A stretch of DNA of 64,000 nt, from the NCBI GenBank assembly GCA_034336665.1, contig CM067591.1, positions 434,001-498,000 on the forward strand, read 5' to 3'. This DNA comes from Luscinia megarhynchos. Taxonomy: Eukaryota > Chordata > Aves > Passeriformes > Turdidae. The position numbers were made by a program, and so were the translations under genes. A model generated the notes under the pieces. That model saw only the letters and a program-made list of their open reading frames with translations. It ran no database searches and was not told the DNA's origin. This document shows, one piece after another, positions 33,351 to 43,499 of the stretch; the first letter of the stretch is position 1, and each line of letters begins with the position of its first letter.

Positions 33351-33495
33351 ACTGGACCTGGCCCTGGGGACTCCGGTTCGGGGGGGCTCTGGGAGGGGGG
33401 ACGCTGTGTGGGGTCCTTGGAAGCAGCCAGGAAATGGGGCCGGGGTCCCTGGCACTGGGAGGGGGTCACAGCCCCCCCCCACCCCCGCCCCCCAG

Positions 33496-33667
33496 AGCCC
33501 CCAGCCCCCCCCAGCTCGGAGGAGGACGGGATCAACCTGGAGGAGATCCGGGAGTTCGCCAAGAGCTTCAAACTGCGGCGCCTCTCGCTGGGGCTGACCC
33601 AGACCCAGGTGGGGCAGGCCCTGACTGCCACCGAGGGGCCGGCCTACAGCCAGTCTGCCATCTGCAG
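33496..33667 (+). CDS. POU6F1: POU6F1 coding exon 9, POU-specific domain
   Basis: Reads KPPAPPSSEEDGINLEEIRE and continues FAKSFKLRRLSLGLTQTQVG to YSQSAIC. This is the first three helices of the POU-specific domain, including the GLTQTQVG helix-turn and the SQSAICRFE DNA-contact segment. The frame is intact. The exon ends in AG at 33,667 before GTAACA, completing Arg with G at 34,725. Its last 50 bases and donor are copied twice in the intron that follows. Confidence 0.97.
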
Positions 33668-34230
33668 GTAACACACCTGGGACAGGTACTGGGACAGGTA
33701 ACACACCTGGGACAGGTAACGCACCTGGGGGGGATGGGTAACACACCTGGGAACAGGTAACACACCTGGGACAGGTAACACACCTGGGACAGGGACAGGG
33801 ACAGCCCTGACTGCCACCGAGGGGGCCGGCCTACAGCCAGTCTGCCATCTGCAGGTAACACACCTGGGACAGGTAACGCACCTGGGGATGGGTAACACAC
33901 CTGGGACAGGTAACACACCTGGGACAGGGACAGGGACAGCCCTGACTGCCACCGAGGGGCGGCCTACAGCCAGTCTGCCACTGCAGGTAACGCACCTGGG
34001 GCAGGTAGCAGCACCTGGGGGGATGGGTAACACACCTGGGACAGATAACACACCTGGGGCAGGTAACACACCTGGGGCAGGGACAGGGACAGGTAACACA
34101 CCGGGGGGGGCAGGTAACACACCTGGGGCAGGTAAGCACCTGGGGCAGGTAACTCATCTGGGGCAGGGACAGGGACAGGTAACACACCGGGGGGCAGGTA
34201 ACACACCTGGGACAGGTAATGCACCCAGTG
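33668..34230 (+). repeat. POU6F1: minisatellite with two pseudo-copies of the POU6F1 exon 9 tail and donor
   Basis: GGTAACACACCTGGGACA units of about 18 bases enclose two further copies of the exon end (CTGACTGCCACCGAGGGG to TCTGC.. GCAG/GTAAC), at about 33,804-33,854 and 33,939-33,986. Each copy has its own one-base indels, so they are not identical assembly echoes. Confidence 0.93.
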
Positions 34231-34724
34231 TTCCCTGTGTCACCCTGAGTGTCCCCCTCTGAGTGTCCCCTGTGTCTCTCTGCCTCAGCAGGTTCGGCGA
34301 AGCTGGACCTGCCCCTGAGTGTCCCCCGAGTGTCCCCCGAGTGTCCCCCTGTGTCCCCCTGAGTGTCCCCTGTCCCGCAGGTTCGAGAAGCTGGGAATCT
34401 CAGTGTCCCCCTGATTGTCCCCATGTCCCCTGTCCCCATGTCCCCGCAGAGGTTCGGTAGCTGGGAATCCCCGAGTGTCCCCCTGATTGTCCCCTGTCCC
34501 GCAGGTTCGAGAAGCTGGGGACATCCCCCTGAGTGTCCCCGTGTCCCCATGTCCCCTGTCCCCTGTCCCGCAGGTTCGAGAAGCTGGACATCCCCCCTGT
34601 GTCACCCCCGAGTGTCCCCCTGAATGTCCCCGTGTCCCCTGTCCCCATGTCCCGCAGGTTCGAGAAGCTGGACATCCCCCTGAGTGTCCCCGTGTCCCCA
34701 TGTCCCCTGTCCCCTGTCCCGCAG
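34231..34724 (+). repeat. POU6F1: minisatellite with six decoy copies of the POU6F1 exon 10 acceptor
   Basis: GTGTCCCCCTGA units carry repeated TGTCCCGCAG/GTTCGAGAAGCTGG. Exon-like starts lie near 34,291, 34,381, 34,452, 34,504, 34,574 and 34,658; the true one is at 34,725. Four of the six decoys are perfect over CCCGCAG/GTTCGAGAAGCTGG. Confidence 0.95.
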
Positions 34725-35083
34725 GTTCGAGAAGCTGGACATCACGCCCAGAGCGCGCAGAAGCTGAAGCCGGTGCTGGAGAAGTGGCTGCGGGAGGCGG
34801 AGCAGCGGCAGCGGGAGGGGCAGCAGCACCTGCTGGAGTTCGTGGGCGGCGAGCCGGGCAAGAAGCGCCAAGCGGCGCACGAGCTTCACGCGCCGCAGGC
34901 GCTGGAGGCGCTGAACGCGCACTTCGAGCGCAACGCTGCCCACGGGCGCGGAGATCACGCGCATCAGCGCAGGGAGCTGCGCTGACGCAGCGCCAGGTGG
35001 TGCGTCTGGTCTGCTCTGCAACCGCCGCCCAGACGCTCAAGAACACCAGCAAGCTCAACGTGTTCCACGCGTGCCCTGAGCGC
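34725..35083 (+). CDS. POU6F1: POU6F1 last coding exon: end of POU-specific domain and homeodomain, frame broken
   Basis: The exon begins FEKLDIT and, after a one-base loss near 34,752, continues QKLKPVLEKWLREAEQRQRE and LLEFVGGEPGKKR. This is the last POU-specific helix and the linker to the homeodomain. The homeodomain is recognisable in pieces (QALEALNAHFERN, then EIT.IS in another frame, then QTLKNTSKLNVFH at the C-terminus), but several 1-2 base indels separate them. The helix 3 VWFCN motif is not read in any single frame. The stop is expected just after NVFHA; the nearest TGA is at about 35,081. Because the splice sites and C-terminus are preserved, I favour sequence error over pseudogenisation. 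Confidence 0.85.
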
Positions 35084-35239
35084 CGTCCGCCCGTCTGTCC
35101 GTCTGTCTGTCCGCCCGTCCGTCCGTCTGTCCGTCTGTCCCTGCGCCGCCCGCCCCGCCCGCAGCGCCCCCCGCTGGCAGCGCTGCGCGCCCCGGCCCCG
35201 CTGCTCCCGGCCCTGCGCCGCCAACCCGAACCTGTCCGG

Positions 35240-36035
35240 GCCTCAGCTGTGTCCAAACTGTCACCTGTGTCCGAATTCTCACCTGTGTCCATTCTCACCT
35301 GTGTCCATTCTCACCTGTGTCCAAATTCTCATCTGTGTCCAAATCCTCACCTGTGTCCTAATTCTCACCTGTGTCCCTAATTCTCACCTGTGTCCCGAAT
35401 TCTCACCTGTGTCCAAACTCTCACCTGTGTCCGAATTCTCACCTGTGTCCAAATTCTCATCTGTGTCCAAACTCTCACCTGTGTCCAAATTCTCACCTGT
35501 GTCCCCCCTCACCTGTGTCCAAACTCTCACCTGTGTCCGAATTCTCACCTGTGTCCAAATTCTCACCTGTGTCCCCTCACCTGTGTCCGCCCTCACCTGT
35601 GTCCCCCTCACCTGTGTCCCTTCTCACCTGTGTCCGCCCTCACCTGTGTTCACTCTTACCTGTGTCCATTCTCACCTGTGTCCAAATTCTCACCTGTGTC
35701 CGAATTCTCACCTGTGTCCTAATTCTCACCTGTGTCCCCCTCACCTGTGTCCGAATTCTCACCTGTGTCCATTCTCACCTGTGTCCAAATCCTCACCTGT
35801 GTCCGTTCTCACCTGTGTCCGCCCTCACCTGTGTCCTAATTCTCACCTGTGTCCTAATTCTCATCTGTGTCCAGATTCTCACCTGTGTCCCCTTCACATG
35901 TGTCCTAATTCTCACCTGTGTCCGCCCTCACCTGTGTCCGCCCTCACCTGTGTCCAGATTCTTACCTGTGTCCACCCTCACCTGTGTCCCTTCTCACCTG
36001 TGTCCCTTCTCACCTGTGTCCACCCCCACCCTGCC
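35240..36035. repeat. minisatellite, TCTCACCTGTGTCCAAAT unit (POU6F1 3' UTR)
   Basis: About 44 units of about 18 bases directly after the POU6F1 stop. CTCACCTG is the reverse complement of the donor-like CAGGTGAG seen in other introns. Confidence 0.97.
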
Positions 36036-36054
36036 CCTCTCTGACTCCCACATG

Positions 36055-36625
36055 CCCTGAACTGGGAGCACTGGGAGCTCCCCCCGTGTCCCCCAGAGCT
36101 CCAGCCAGCAGCACTGTGGTTCTGTCCCTGGGCCACCAGTTCCTGCACCACCAGACCCACACCTGTGCCAGCACACCTTGGCCTGTGGCACACCTGGACC
36201 CGTTTCTGACATTCGGTGTCTTCCACACAATCTGAACTGGGAGCACTGGGAGCGCCCCAGTTCCCAGTCACAGCCCCGCCGACCACCTGCCACCAGCACT
36301 GTGGCCACTGACTGTCCCTGTGCCCACCCCACTGTGCCCTGCAGTGCCCTGAACTGGGAGCACTGGGAGTCCCACCAGTCGCAGCCCCTTGGCCTCCAGC
36401 CAGCAGCTTTGGCCACTGGTTCTGTCCCCTTGGCCACTGGTTTGTCCCTTTGGCCACTGGTTCTGTCCCTTTGGCCACTGGTTTGTCCCTTTGGCCGCTG
36501 GTTTGTCCCCTTGGCCACTGGTTTGTCCCTTTGGCCGCTGGTTTGTCCCTTTGGCCACTGGTTTGTCCCTTTGGCCGCTGGTTTGTCCCCTTGGCCACTG
36601 GTTTGTCCCCTTGGCCGTGGATTTT
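36055..36625. repeat. repeats in the POU6F1 3' region (GAACTGGGAGCACTGGGAG; TTTGGCCACTGGTTTGTCCC)
   Basis: Three longer units of 115-175 bases each start with GAACTGGGAGCACTGGGAG (36,059, 36,234, 36,351). About 10 copies of a 20-base unit follow at 36,410-36,620. Confidence 0.9.
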
Positions 36626-37111
36626 GTCCCCCTGCCCCGTGCCTGTGCCCACCTGTGCCTCTGTGTGTCCTCCCGTTCTCCCCTCGTCACGCCAGGTGTT
36701 GATGTCACCTCCCCCATCAGTGACACACTTGGTGACAGATCCCCCCGAGTGTCACCCCCAAAGTCTCCGATTTCCATTTTTTCTGGGTTTTGCCCTTTTT
36801 CCTGTGCTCCTGAGGCCGTGTGCGTGGCTCGCCAGGGGTGACGCCAGATTTCTGTCATGCTGGTTTTGGGGGTCCCCCACCTCGTGAGGGGCTTCTGGGG
36901 AGTGATCCCCACCCTGGGGACGTCCCGTGGGTGGATTCTGGGGACATCACCTCCGGGTTTGGGGGGCGTGAACCCCAAAACAGCGGCAGCGCCCCTTCCC
37001 CACCCCCCCTGCCCTGGGCCTGGGGGGCTCCCGCCGCTCCGGGGAGCTCTGGGGGCACGGGGCCGCCCGCTGGGGCCGCGGCAGACTGATGCACTTGATG
37101 TAGTGGTGTGA

Positions 37112-37117
37112 AATAAA
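37112..37117 (+). terminator. POU6F1: poly(A) signal AATAAA, likely POU6F1 3' end
   Basis: GTGTGAAATAAACAG followed by a TTTTTCTTTTTTC downstream element. It is the first good poly(A) context after the POU6F1 stop and lies just before the TFCP2 promoter. Confidence 0.7.
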
Positions 37118-37195
37118 CAGTATTTTTCTTTTTTCTTTTCCCTTCTCCTTTTTTTCCAAGATTTGTGGGGGGCGGGGGAGCTTCTGGCGGGAGCG

Positions 37196-37254
37196 GGACT
37201 CGAACCGGCGGCGGGAGCGGGACTCGAACCGGCGGCGGGAGCGGGACTCGAACC
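37196..37254 (-). promoter_or_regulatory. three Pol III B-box motifs in tandem
   Basis: On the minus strand GGTTCGAGTCC, a perfect match to the B-box consensus GGTTCGANNCC, occurs at 37,196-37,206, 37,220-37,230 and 37,244-37,254, spaced exactly 24 bases. A minus-strand TGGCAGAGGGG (37,312-37,322) matches the A-box consensus TGGCNNAGNGG, 57 bases upstream of the nearest B-box. No tRNA fold is evident. Confidence 0.55.
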
Positions 37255-37309
37255 TGTGGCCCCGCGGGAGGCGCCGCACGGAGCCGAGCGCCGAGCGCCG
37301 CCGCGGCCC

Positions 37310-37480
37310 CGCCCCTCTGCCAATCCCAGCGCGGCGTGCCCACCTCGGAGCTGCCTATTGGCTACTCCAGCCGCCCGTCACGCTGCACCGCCCGATCCCA
37401 TTGGCTGATCGCGGCTGGGGGCGGAGCCACCCTCCCGCCGGAGGGGGCGGGGCCGCCGCCTCCATCTTGGCGGAGCGGCG
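37310..37480 (+). promoter_or_regulatory. TFCP2: TFCP2 promoter (CpG island)
   Basis: CCAAT-type boxes occur at 37,320 (forward) and near 37,356 and 37,400 (ATTGG). GC boxes (GGGGGCGGAG, GGGGCGGGGC) lie near 37,417 and 37,444, followed by CCTCCATCTTGGCGG, a YY1-like initiator, near 37,459. This is a TATA-less housekeeping architecture. Transcription probably starts near 37,460-37,490, with a non-coding first exon and the ATG in the next exon at 39,441. Confidence 0.7.
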
Positions 37481-37489
37481 CGTTCGGGG

Positions 37490-38095
37490 GTCCCGGCCCG
37501 GAGCGGGGGGTCCGGGCAGGATCGGGGGGTCCCGGGCCAGGATCGGGGGTCCCGGGCCAGGATCGGGAGGTCCCGGGCCAGGATCGGGGGTCCCGGGCCA
37601 GGATCAGGGGTCCGGGCCAGAATCAGGGGGTCCGGCCAGGATCGGGGGTCCCGGCCGGAGGCAGCGCCCAGGGCGGTGCAGGATTTTGGGGGTCCCAGGG
37701 GCACAGCCCGTGAAGGGGAGTGCAGGATTTTGGGGTGCATCCCTTGGAGGGGAGTGCAGGATTTTGGGGTACATCCCGTGAAGGGGAGTGCAGGATTTTG
37801 GGGGTGCAGCCCCTGGAGGGGAGTGCAGGATTTTGGGGGTACATCCCTTGGAGGGGAGTGCAGGATTTTTGGGGGTGCATCCCGTGAAGGGGAGTGCAGG
37901 ATTTTGGGGGTGCATCCCTTGGAGGGGAGTGCAGGATTTTGGGGTACATCCCTTGGAGGGTAGTGCAGGATTTTGGGGGGTGCAGCCCCTGGAGGGGAGT
38001 GCAGGATTTTGGGGGTACATCCCTTGAAGGGGAGTGCAGGATTTTTGGGGGTGCAGCCCCTGGAGGGAGTGCAGGATTTTGGGGGTGCAGCCTGG
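37490..38095. repeat. TFCP2: minisatellites in TFCP2 intron 1 (GGGTCCCGGGCCAGGATC; GGGGAGTGCAGGATTTTGGG)
   Basis: 37,490-37,660 holds about 9 units of 18-20 bases. 37,675-38,095 holds about 11 units of about 36 bases. Confidence 0.95.
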
Positions 38096-38229
38096 TTTTG
38101 GGGGACCCCTGCAAACCCTTTTGGAGCAAACCCCTTTTTTGGGGTGCCCCAAGCCCGCTCTCCGCCTGTCCCCAACACACCCCCGTTTTGAGTAGCCCCC
38201 GTTTTTTGGGGTGACCACACCCCTTAGGG

Positions 38230-39430
38230 TGCGCTGCCGCCCCTGTTTTGGGGGTGCCCGGTTTTAGGGGTGTCCCGGTTTTAGGGTGCTCCTTCTTTTG
38301 GGGGTGTCCCCTTTTGGGGTGCCTCGGTTTCGGGAGTAGCCCGGTTTTGGGGGCCCCTTTTGGGGAGTACCCCAGTTTTGGGGTGCCCCTTTTGGGGTGC
38401 CCGGTTTTAGGGTGCCCTTTTGGGTGCCCTGTTTTGGGAGTGCCCCGGTTTTGGGTGTCCCGGTTTTAGGGTGCCCCATTTTTGGGGTGCTCCGTTTTTG
38501 GGAGTGCCCCTGGTTTTGGGGGTACCCCGGTTTTGGGGTGAGCCGGTTTTAGGGTGACCCGATTTTGGGAGTGACCCGGTTTTGGGGTGACCCGGTTTTG
38601 GGAGTAGCCCGGTTTTGGGTGTACCGCTTTTGGGGTGCCCCGGTTTTGGAGTGTCCCGGTTTTAGGGTGCTCCTTCTTTGGGGTGTCCCCTTTTGGGGTG
38701 CCTCGGTTTCGAGTAGCCCGGTTTTGGGGGCCCCTTTGGGGAGTACCCCAGCCTTGGGGTGCCCCCTTTGGGGGTGCCCCGGTTTTAGGGTGCCCCTTTT
38801 GGGGTGCCCCGTTTTGGGGAGTGCCCCGGTTTTGGGGTGTCCCGGTTTTAGGGGTGCCCCATTTTTGGGGTGCTCCGTTTTTGGGGTGACCCGGTTTTGG
38901 AAGTACCCCGGTTTTGGGGGTGACTCGGGTTTTAGGGTGACCCGATTTTGGGAGTGACCCGGTTTTAGGGGTGACCCGGTTTTGGGGTGACCCGGTTTTG
39001 AGGGGGCCCCGGTTTTGGGGTTGCCCCTTTTTTGGGGTGCTCCGTTTTTGGGGTGACCCGGTTTCGGGAGTAGCCCGGTTTTGGGGTGCCCCTGTTTTGG
39101 GAGTACCCCCGTTTTGGGGTGCCCCATTTTTAGGAGTGCTCCGCTAGGGGTGCCCGCTTTTAGGAGTGCCCCGGTTTTGGGTGTCCCGGTTTTAGGGTGC
39201 CCCATTTTTGGGGTGCTCCGTTTTTGGGGTGACCCGGTTTTGGGAGTAGCCCGGTTTTAGGGTGCCCCGTTTTTGGGGTGCCCCGGTTTCGGGAGTAGCC
39301 CGGTTTTGGGGTGCCCCATTTTTGGGGTGCCCCTTTTGGGGTGCCCGTTTTTGGGGTGCCCCGGTTTTGGGAGTAGCCCGGTTTCGGGAGTAGCCCGGTT
39401 TTGGGGTGCCCGTTTTTGGGGTGCCCGGTT
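38230..39430. repeat. TFCP2: minisatellite, GCCCCGGTTTTGGGGTG unit
   Basis: About 70 units of 16-18 bases with a higher-order period (blocks near 38,290 and 38,660 repeat in the same order). It runs to within 20 bases of the TFCP2 start codon. Confidence 0.97.
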
Positions 39431-39440
39431 CGGGCCCGCC

Positions 39441-39562
39441 ATGGCGTGGGCGCTGAAGCTGCCGCTGGCGGACGAGGTGATCGAGTCGGGGCTGGTGCAG
39501 GACTTCGACGCCAGCCTGTCGGGGATCGGGCAGGAGCTCGGCGCCGGCGCCTACAGCATGAG
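39441..39562 (+). CDS. TFCP2: TFCP2 coding exon 1
   Basis: TFCP2 (LSF/CP2) is a grainyhead-family transcription factor that binds DNA as a dimer or tetramer. This exon reads [20 protein letters not shown], then [20 protein letters not shown], essentially identical to human TFCP2. The ATG has a CCGCCATGG Kozak context. The exon ends AG at 39,562 before GTAGGG, in phase with a Ser codon across the intron. Confidence 0.97.
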
Positions 39563-39564
39563 GT

Positions 39565-39930
39565 AGGGACCCCGAAACGAGGGGGGACCCCGAAACTGAG
39601 GGGGGACCCCGGAACGAGGGGGGACCCGGAACTGAGGGGGGACACGGAGCTGAGGGGGGACCCGGAGCTGAGGGGGGACCCCGAAACTGAGAGGGGACCC
39701 GGAACTGAGGGGGGACCCGGAGCTGAGGGGGGACCCCGGAACTGAGAGGGGACCCCGAAACGAGGGGGGACCCCGAAACTGAGAGGGAACCCTGGAATTG
39801 ACAGGGCACCCCAAAACTGACTGAGAGAGGACCCCGAAACTGACTGAGAGGGAGCCCCAGAACTGAGAGGGAACCTCAAAACTGAGAGGGAACCCCGGAA
39901 CTGAGAGGGCACCCCAAAACTTCCACCCCA
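39565..39930. repeat. TFCP2: minisatellite, GAGGGGGGACCCGGAACT unit
   Basis: About 18 units of 18-20 bases immediately downstream of the exon 1 donor. Confidence 0.95.
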
Positions 39931-40009
39931 GGGAATGCAGTGTGGGGAGCCCCAAAATGAGCTGGAGGTTGAAGGCGTCAGGCACCGGTACCTGCAGCAG
40001 GTGTACTGC

Positions 40010-40795
40010 ATGTGTACAGGTGTATCTCAGGTGTACAGGTGTGCCCCAGGTGTACAGGTGTATCTCAGGTGTACAGGTGTGCCCCAGGTGTACCCCACGT
40101 GTACAGGTGTATCTCGGGTGTACAGGTGTGCCCCAGGTGTGCTTACAGGTGTACAGGCATACTCAGGTGTACAGGTGTGCCCCAGGTGTACAGGTGTGCC
40201 CCAGGTGTACCCCACGTGTACAGGTGTATCCCAGGTGTACAGGTGTGCCCCAGGTGTGCTTACAGGTGTACAGACATACCCACATGTACAGGTGTATCTC
40301 AGCTGTACAGGTGTGCCCCAGGTGTGCTTACAGGTGTACAGGTGTGCCCCAGGTGTATTCACATGGCCACAGGTGTGCTTACAGCTGTACAGGTGTGCCC
40401 CCTGGTGTACCCCACATGCACACAGGTGTATCTCAGGTGTACAGGTGTGCCCCAGGTGTGCTTACAGCTGTACAGGTGTGCCCCAGGTGTACCCCACGTG
40501 TACAGGTGTATCTCAGGTGTACAGGTGTGCCCCAGGTGTGCTTACAGGTGTACAGGTGTGCAGGTGTATTCACATGGCCACAGGTGTGCTTACAGCTGTA
40601 CAGGTGTGCAGGTGTACGATGGTACAGGTGTATCTCAGGTGTACAGGTGTGCCCCAGGTGTGCTTACCGGTGTACAGGTGCGCCCAGCTGCACAGGTGTG
40701 CAGGTGTGCTCTGCTGGTGTACAGGTGTGCCCCTAGCTGTACAGGTGTGCCCCAGGTGTATTCACATGGCCACAGGTGCATTTCAGGTGAGGGTG
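40010..40795. repeat. TFCP2: minisatellite, CAGGTGTACAGGTGTGCCCC unit
   Basis: About 45 units built from CAGGTGTAC and CAGGTGTGCCC. Confidence 0.97.
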
Positions 40796-40925
40796 ACACC
40801 TGAGGGGCCAGTAGCAGAGGGCCCACACCTGGGCTCAGGCAGGGAGGCAGAAGCAAGAGCCAGGTTACAGGTGGCACCATGAGGGTCCCTGCACGCCCAC
40901 CCTGTCTCGGGTACCTGTGCTGCAG

Positions 40926-41070
40926 CCGGCGTGCTGGCTGCCCCATCTTCAAGCTAGGGAGGAGCCCAGCCTGCCGCCCGAGGGCGACGCTTGCCCGAGT
41001 GCGTGCTGTCTGCCGCCCGCCTAGCCGCTCGTCAAGCTGCGGACGAGGCAGCTCACCTACCTGAACCAAG
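40926..41070 (+). CDS. TFCP2: TFCP2 coding exon 2, frame broken
   Basis: The exon expected to read DVLALPIFKQEE..SLPP...VLCAA.SP.VKL.DE.LTYLNQ is present but scrambled. CPIFK, then PSLPPEGDA, then VLSAA, then PLVKL and LTYLNQ appear in different frames. The borders are good (CTGCAG before 40,926; ACCAAG/GTGGGC at 41,070), but the length of 145 does not fit the phases of exons 1 and 3. At least four small indels are needed. Since the flanking exons are perfect, sequencing error is the simplest explanation. Confidence 0.75.
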
Positions 41071-41169
41071 GTGGGCCCGCTCGAGCAGGTCTGGGTGTGC
41101 CCGTGGGGAACAATGGGAAGGCCGAGGGCCCTCACCTGGCTGTGCTGCGCAGGTGGTCAGTCACCTGGG

Positions 41170-43260
41170 GGTTCACCTGGGTGAAGTGTGGGTACAGGTT
41201 AAAAGCGTGGGAAGGTGGTAACAGGTGTGTGCAGAGCGGTTGCAGGTGTGTGTGGAGTGCTTCTGTACAGGTGTGTGCAGGGTGTACGTACAGGTGTGTG
41301 CAGGGTGGTTCCAAGGTGCTGTGAAGATTATGCATCACAGGTGTTGGTGCAGATGTAGTTACAGGTGTGTGTAGGTGCTTCTGTACAGGTGTGTGTAAAG
41401 GTGTGCGATACAGTGTGTGCAGGGTGGTTCCAGGTGCATTGTAGGGTGTATCTGTAAGGTGTGTGTAATGCGTGCGTACAGGTGTGTGAGTTGTATCTGT
41501 ACAGTGTGTGTAAGGTGTCACGTACAGGTGTGTTTAAAGCGCATCTGTACAGGTGTGTACAGGGTGGTTCCAGGTGGGTGTAAGATGTACATACAGGTGT
41601 GTTTAAGGTGTATCTGTACGAATTGTACGCGGTGGTTCAGGTGTGTGTAAGGTGTACTACAGGTGTGTGTAAGGTGTATACGTACAGGTGTGCAGGATGA
41701 TTACAGGTGTGTAAGGTGCATTTGTACAGGTGTGTGTAATGTGTATGTGCAGGTGTGTGTAATGTGTATGTGCAGGTGTGTGTAAGGTGTACGTACAGGT
41801 GTGTTTAAGGTGTATCTGTACAGGTGTGTGTAATGTGTATGTGTAGGTGTGTGTAAGGTGTACGCATTACAGGTGTGTGAAGGTGCTTCTGTACAGAGTG
41901 TGTGCAGGAGTGGTTACAGGTGTGTGTAAGGTGTACATACAGGTGATAGTGCAGGGTGGTTCAGGTGTGTGTAAGTTGTATCTGTACAGGTGTGTGTAAT
42001 GTGTATGTGCAGGTGTGTGTAAGGTGTATCTGTACAGGTATGTGCAGGGAGTGGTTCCAGGTGTGTGTAAGTTGTATCTGTACAGGTGTGTGTATATGTA
42101 TGTGTAGGTGTGTGCAAGGTGTGCATCGTGACAGTGTGTGCAGGGTGGTTCCAGGTGTATGAGGTGCTTGTGTACAGGTGTGCGGGGTGGTTCAGATGTG
42201 TGTGTAAGGTATGCGTACAGGTGTGCGGGGTGGTTACGGGTGTGTGTAATGTGTGCATGTGCAGGTGTGTGTAAGATCATGCATACAGGCGTGTGTAAGT
42301 GCTTCTGTACAGATTAGCCATAAGGTGCTTGTGTACAGGTGTGTGCAGGGTGGTTCCAGGTGTGTGTAAGGTGTACGTACAGGTGTGTGTAAGGTGTACA
42401 TACAGGTATGTGCAGGGTGGTTCCAGGTGTGTGTAAGTTGTATCTGTACAGGTGTGTGTAATGTGTATGTGCAGGTGTGTGTAAGGTGTATCTGTACAGG
42501 TGTGTGTAATGTGTATGTGTAGGTGTGTGTAAGGTGTACGTACAGGTGTGTTTAAGGTGTATCTGTACAGGTGTGTACAGGGTGGTTCCAGGTGTGTGTA
42601 AGGTGTACATACAGGTGTGTGTAAGGTGTATCTACAGGTGTGCACAGAGTGGTTCCAGGTGTACAAGGTGTATCTGTGCAGGTGTACAAGGTGGTTCCAG
42701 GTGTGTTTAAGGTGTATCTGTACAGGTGTGTGCAGGGTGGTTCCAGGTGTATGTAAGGTGTATCTTTGCAGGTGTGTGTAAGTTGTATCTGTACAGGTGT
42801 GTGCAGGATGATTACAGGTGTACAAGGTGGTTCCAGGTGTGTGTAAGGTGTATCTGTACAGGTGTGTGCAGGGTGGTTCCAGGTGTGTTTAAGGTGTATC
42901 TGTACAGGTGTGTGTAAGGTGTATCTGTACAGGTGTGTGCAGGGTGGTTCCAGGTGTGTTTAAGGTGTATCTGTACAGGTGTGTGTAAGGTGTATCTGTA
43001 CAGGTGTGTGCAGGGTGGTTACAGGTGTGTGTAAGGTGTACATACAGGTGTGTACAGGGTGGTTACAGGTGTGTGTAACGTGTATGTGTACAGGTGTGTA
43101 CAGGGTGTTTCCAGGTGTGTTTAAGGTGTATCTGTACAGGTGTGTACAGGGTGGTTACAGGTGTGTTTAAGGTGTATCTGTACAGGTGTGCACAGGGTGG
43201 TTACAGGTGTGTTTAAGGTGTATCTGTACAGGTGTGCACAGGGTGGTTACAGGTGTACAA
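41170..43260. repeat. TFCP2: minisatellite, AGGTGTGTGTAAGGTGTA unit
   Basis: About 2.1 kb of units of about 18-25 bases (CAGGTGTGTGTAAGGTGTAT, CTGTACAGGTGTGTGCAGGG). It makes up most of TFCP2 intron 2. Confidence 0.97.
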
Positions 43261-43412
43261 GGGTCCAGCTCTGCAGGGTGGGAGTTCCACGTTCAGGCTG
43301 TACCTGCTGCTTTCAGGTACAGCTGGAAGCTCTGGGTTGGTGGGATCCTGAATGAACGAGGAGCTCAGGTGACAGGTGCAGGTGACAGCCTCAGGTGCCC
43401 TCCTGCCCCCAG

Positions 43413-43489
43413 GTCAGTCCTACGAGATCCGGATGTTGGACAACAGGAAACTGGGGGAGCTGCCCGAGATCAACGGGAAGCTGGTCAAG
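43413..43489 (+). CDS. TFCP2: TFCP2 coding exon 3
   Basis: [20 protein letters not shown] then NGKLVK, identical to the start of the mammalian CP2 DNA-binding domain. CCCCCAG acceptor, AAG/GTGAGC donor, frame intact. Confidence 0.97.
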
Positions 43490-43499
43490 GTGAGCAGAG

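Noticed and set aside
33804..33986. Extra POU6F1 exons
   Set aside because: They are partial copies of an exon tail without a proper acceptor and with their own indels; treated as repeat-borne decoys.
37190..37330. tRNA gene on the minus strand
   Set aside because: A-box and B-box matches exist, but no acceptor stem pairs across the element, no anticodon arm is visible, and no T-run terminator follows on the minus strand.
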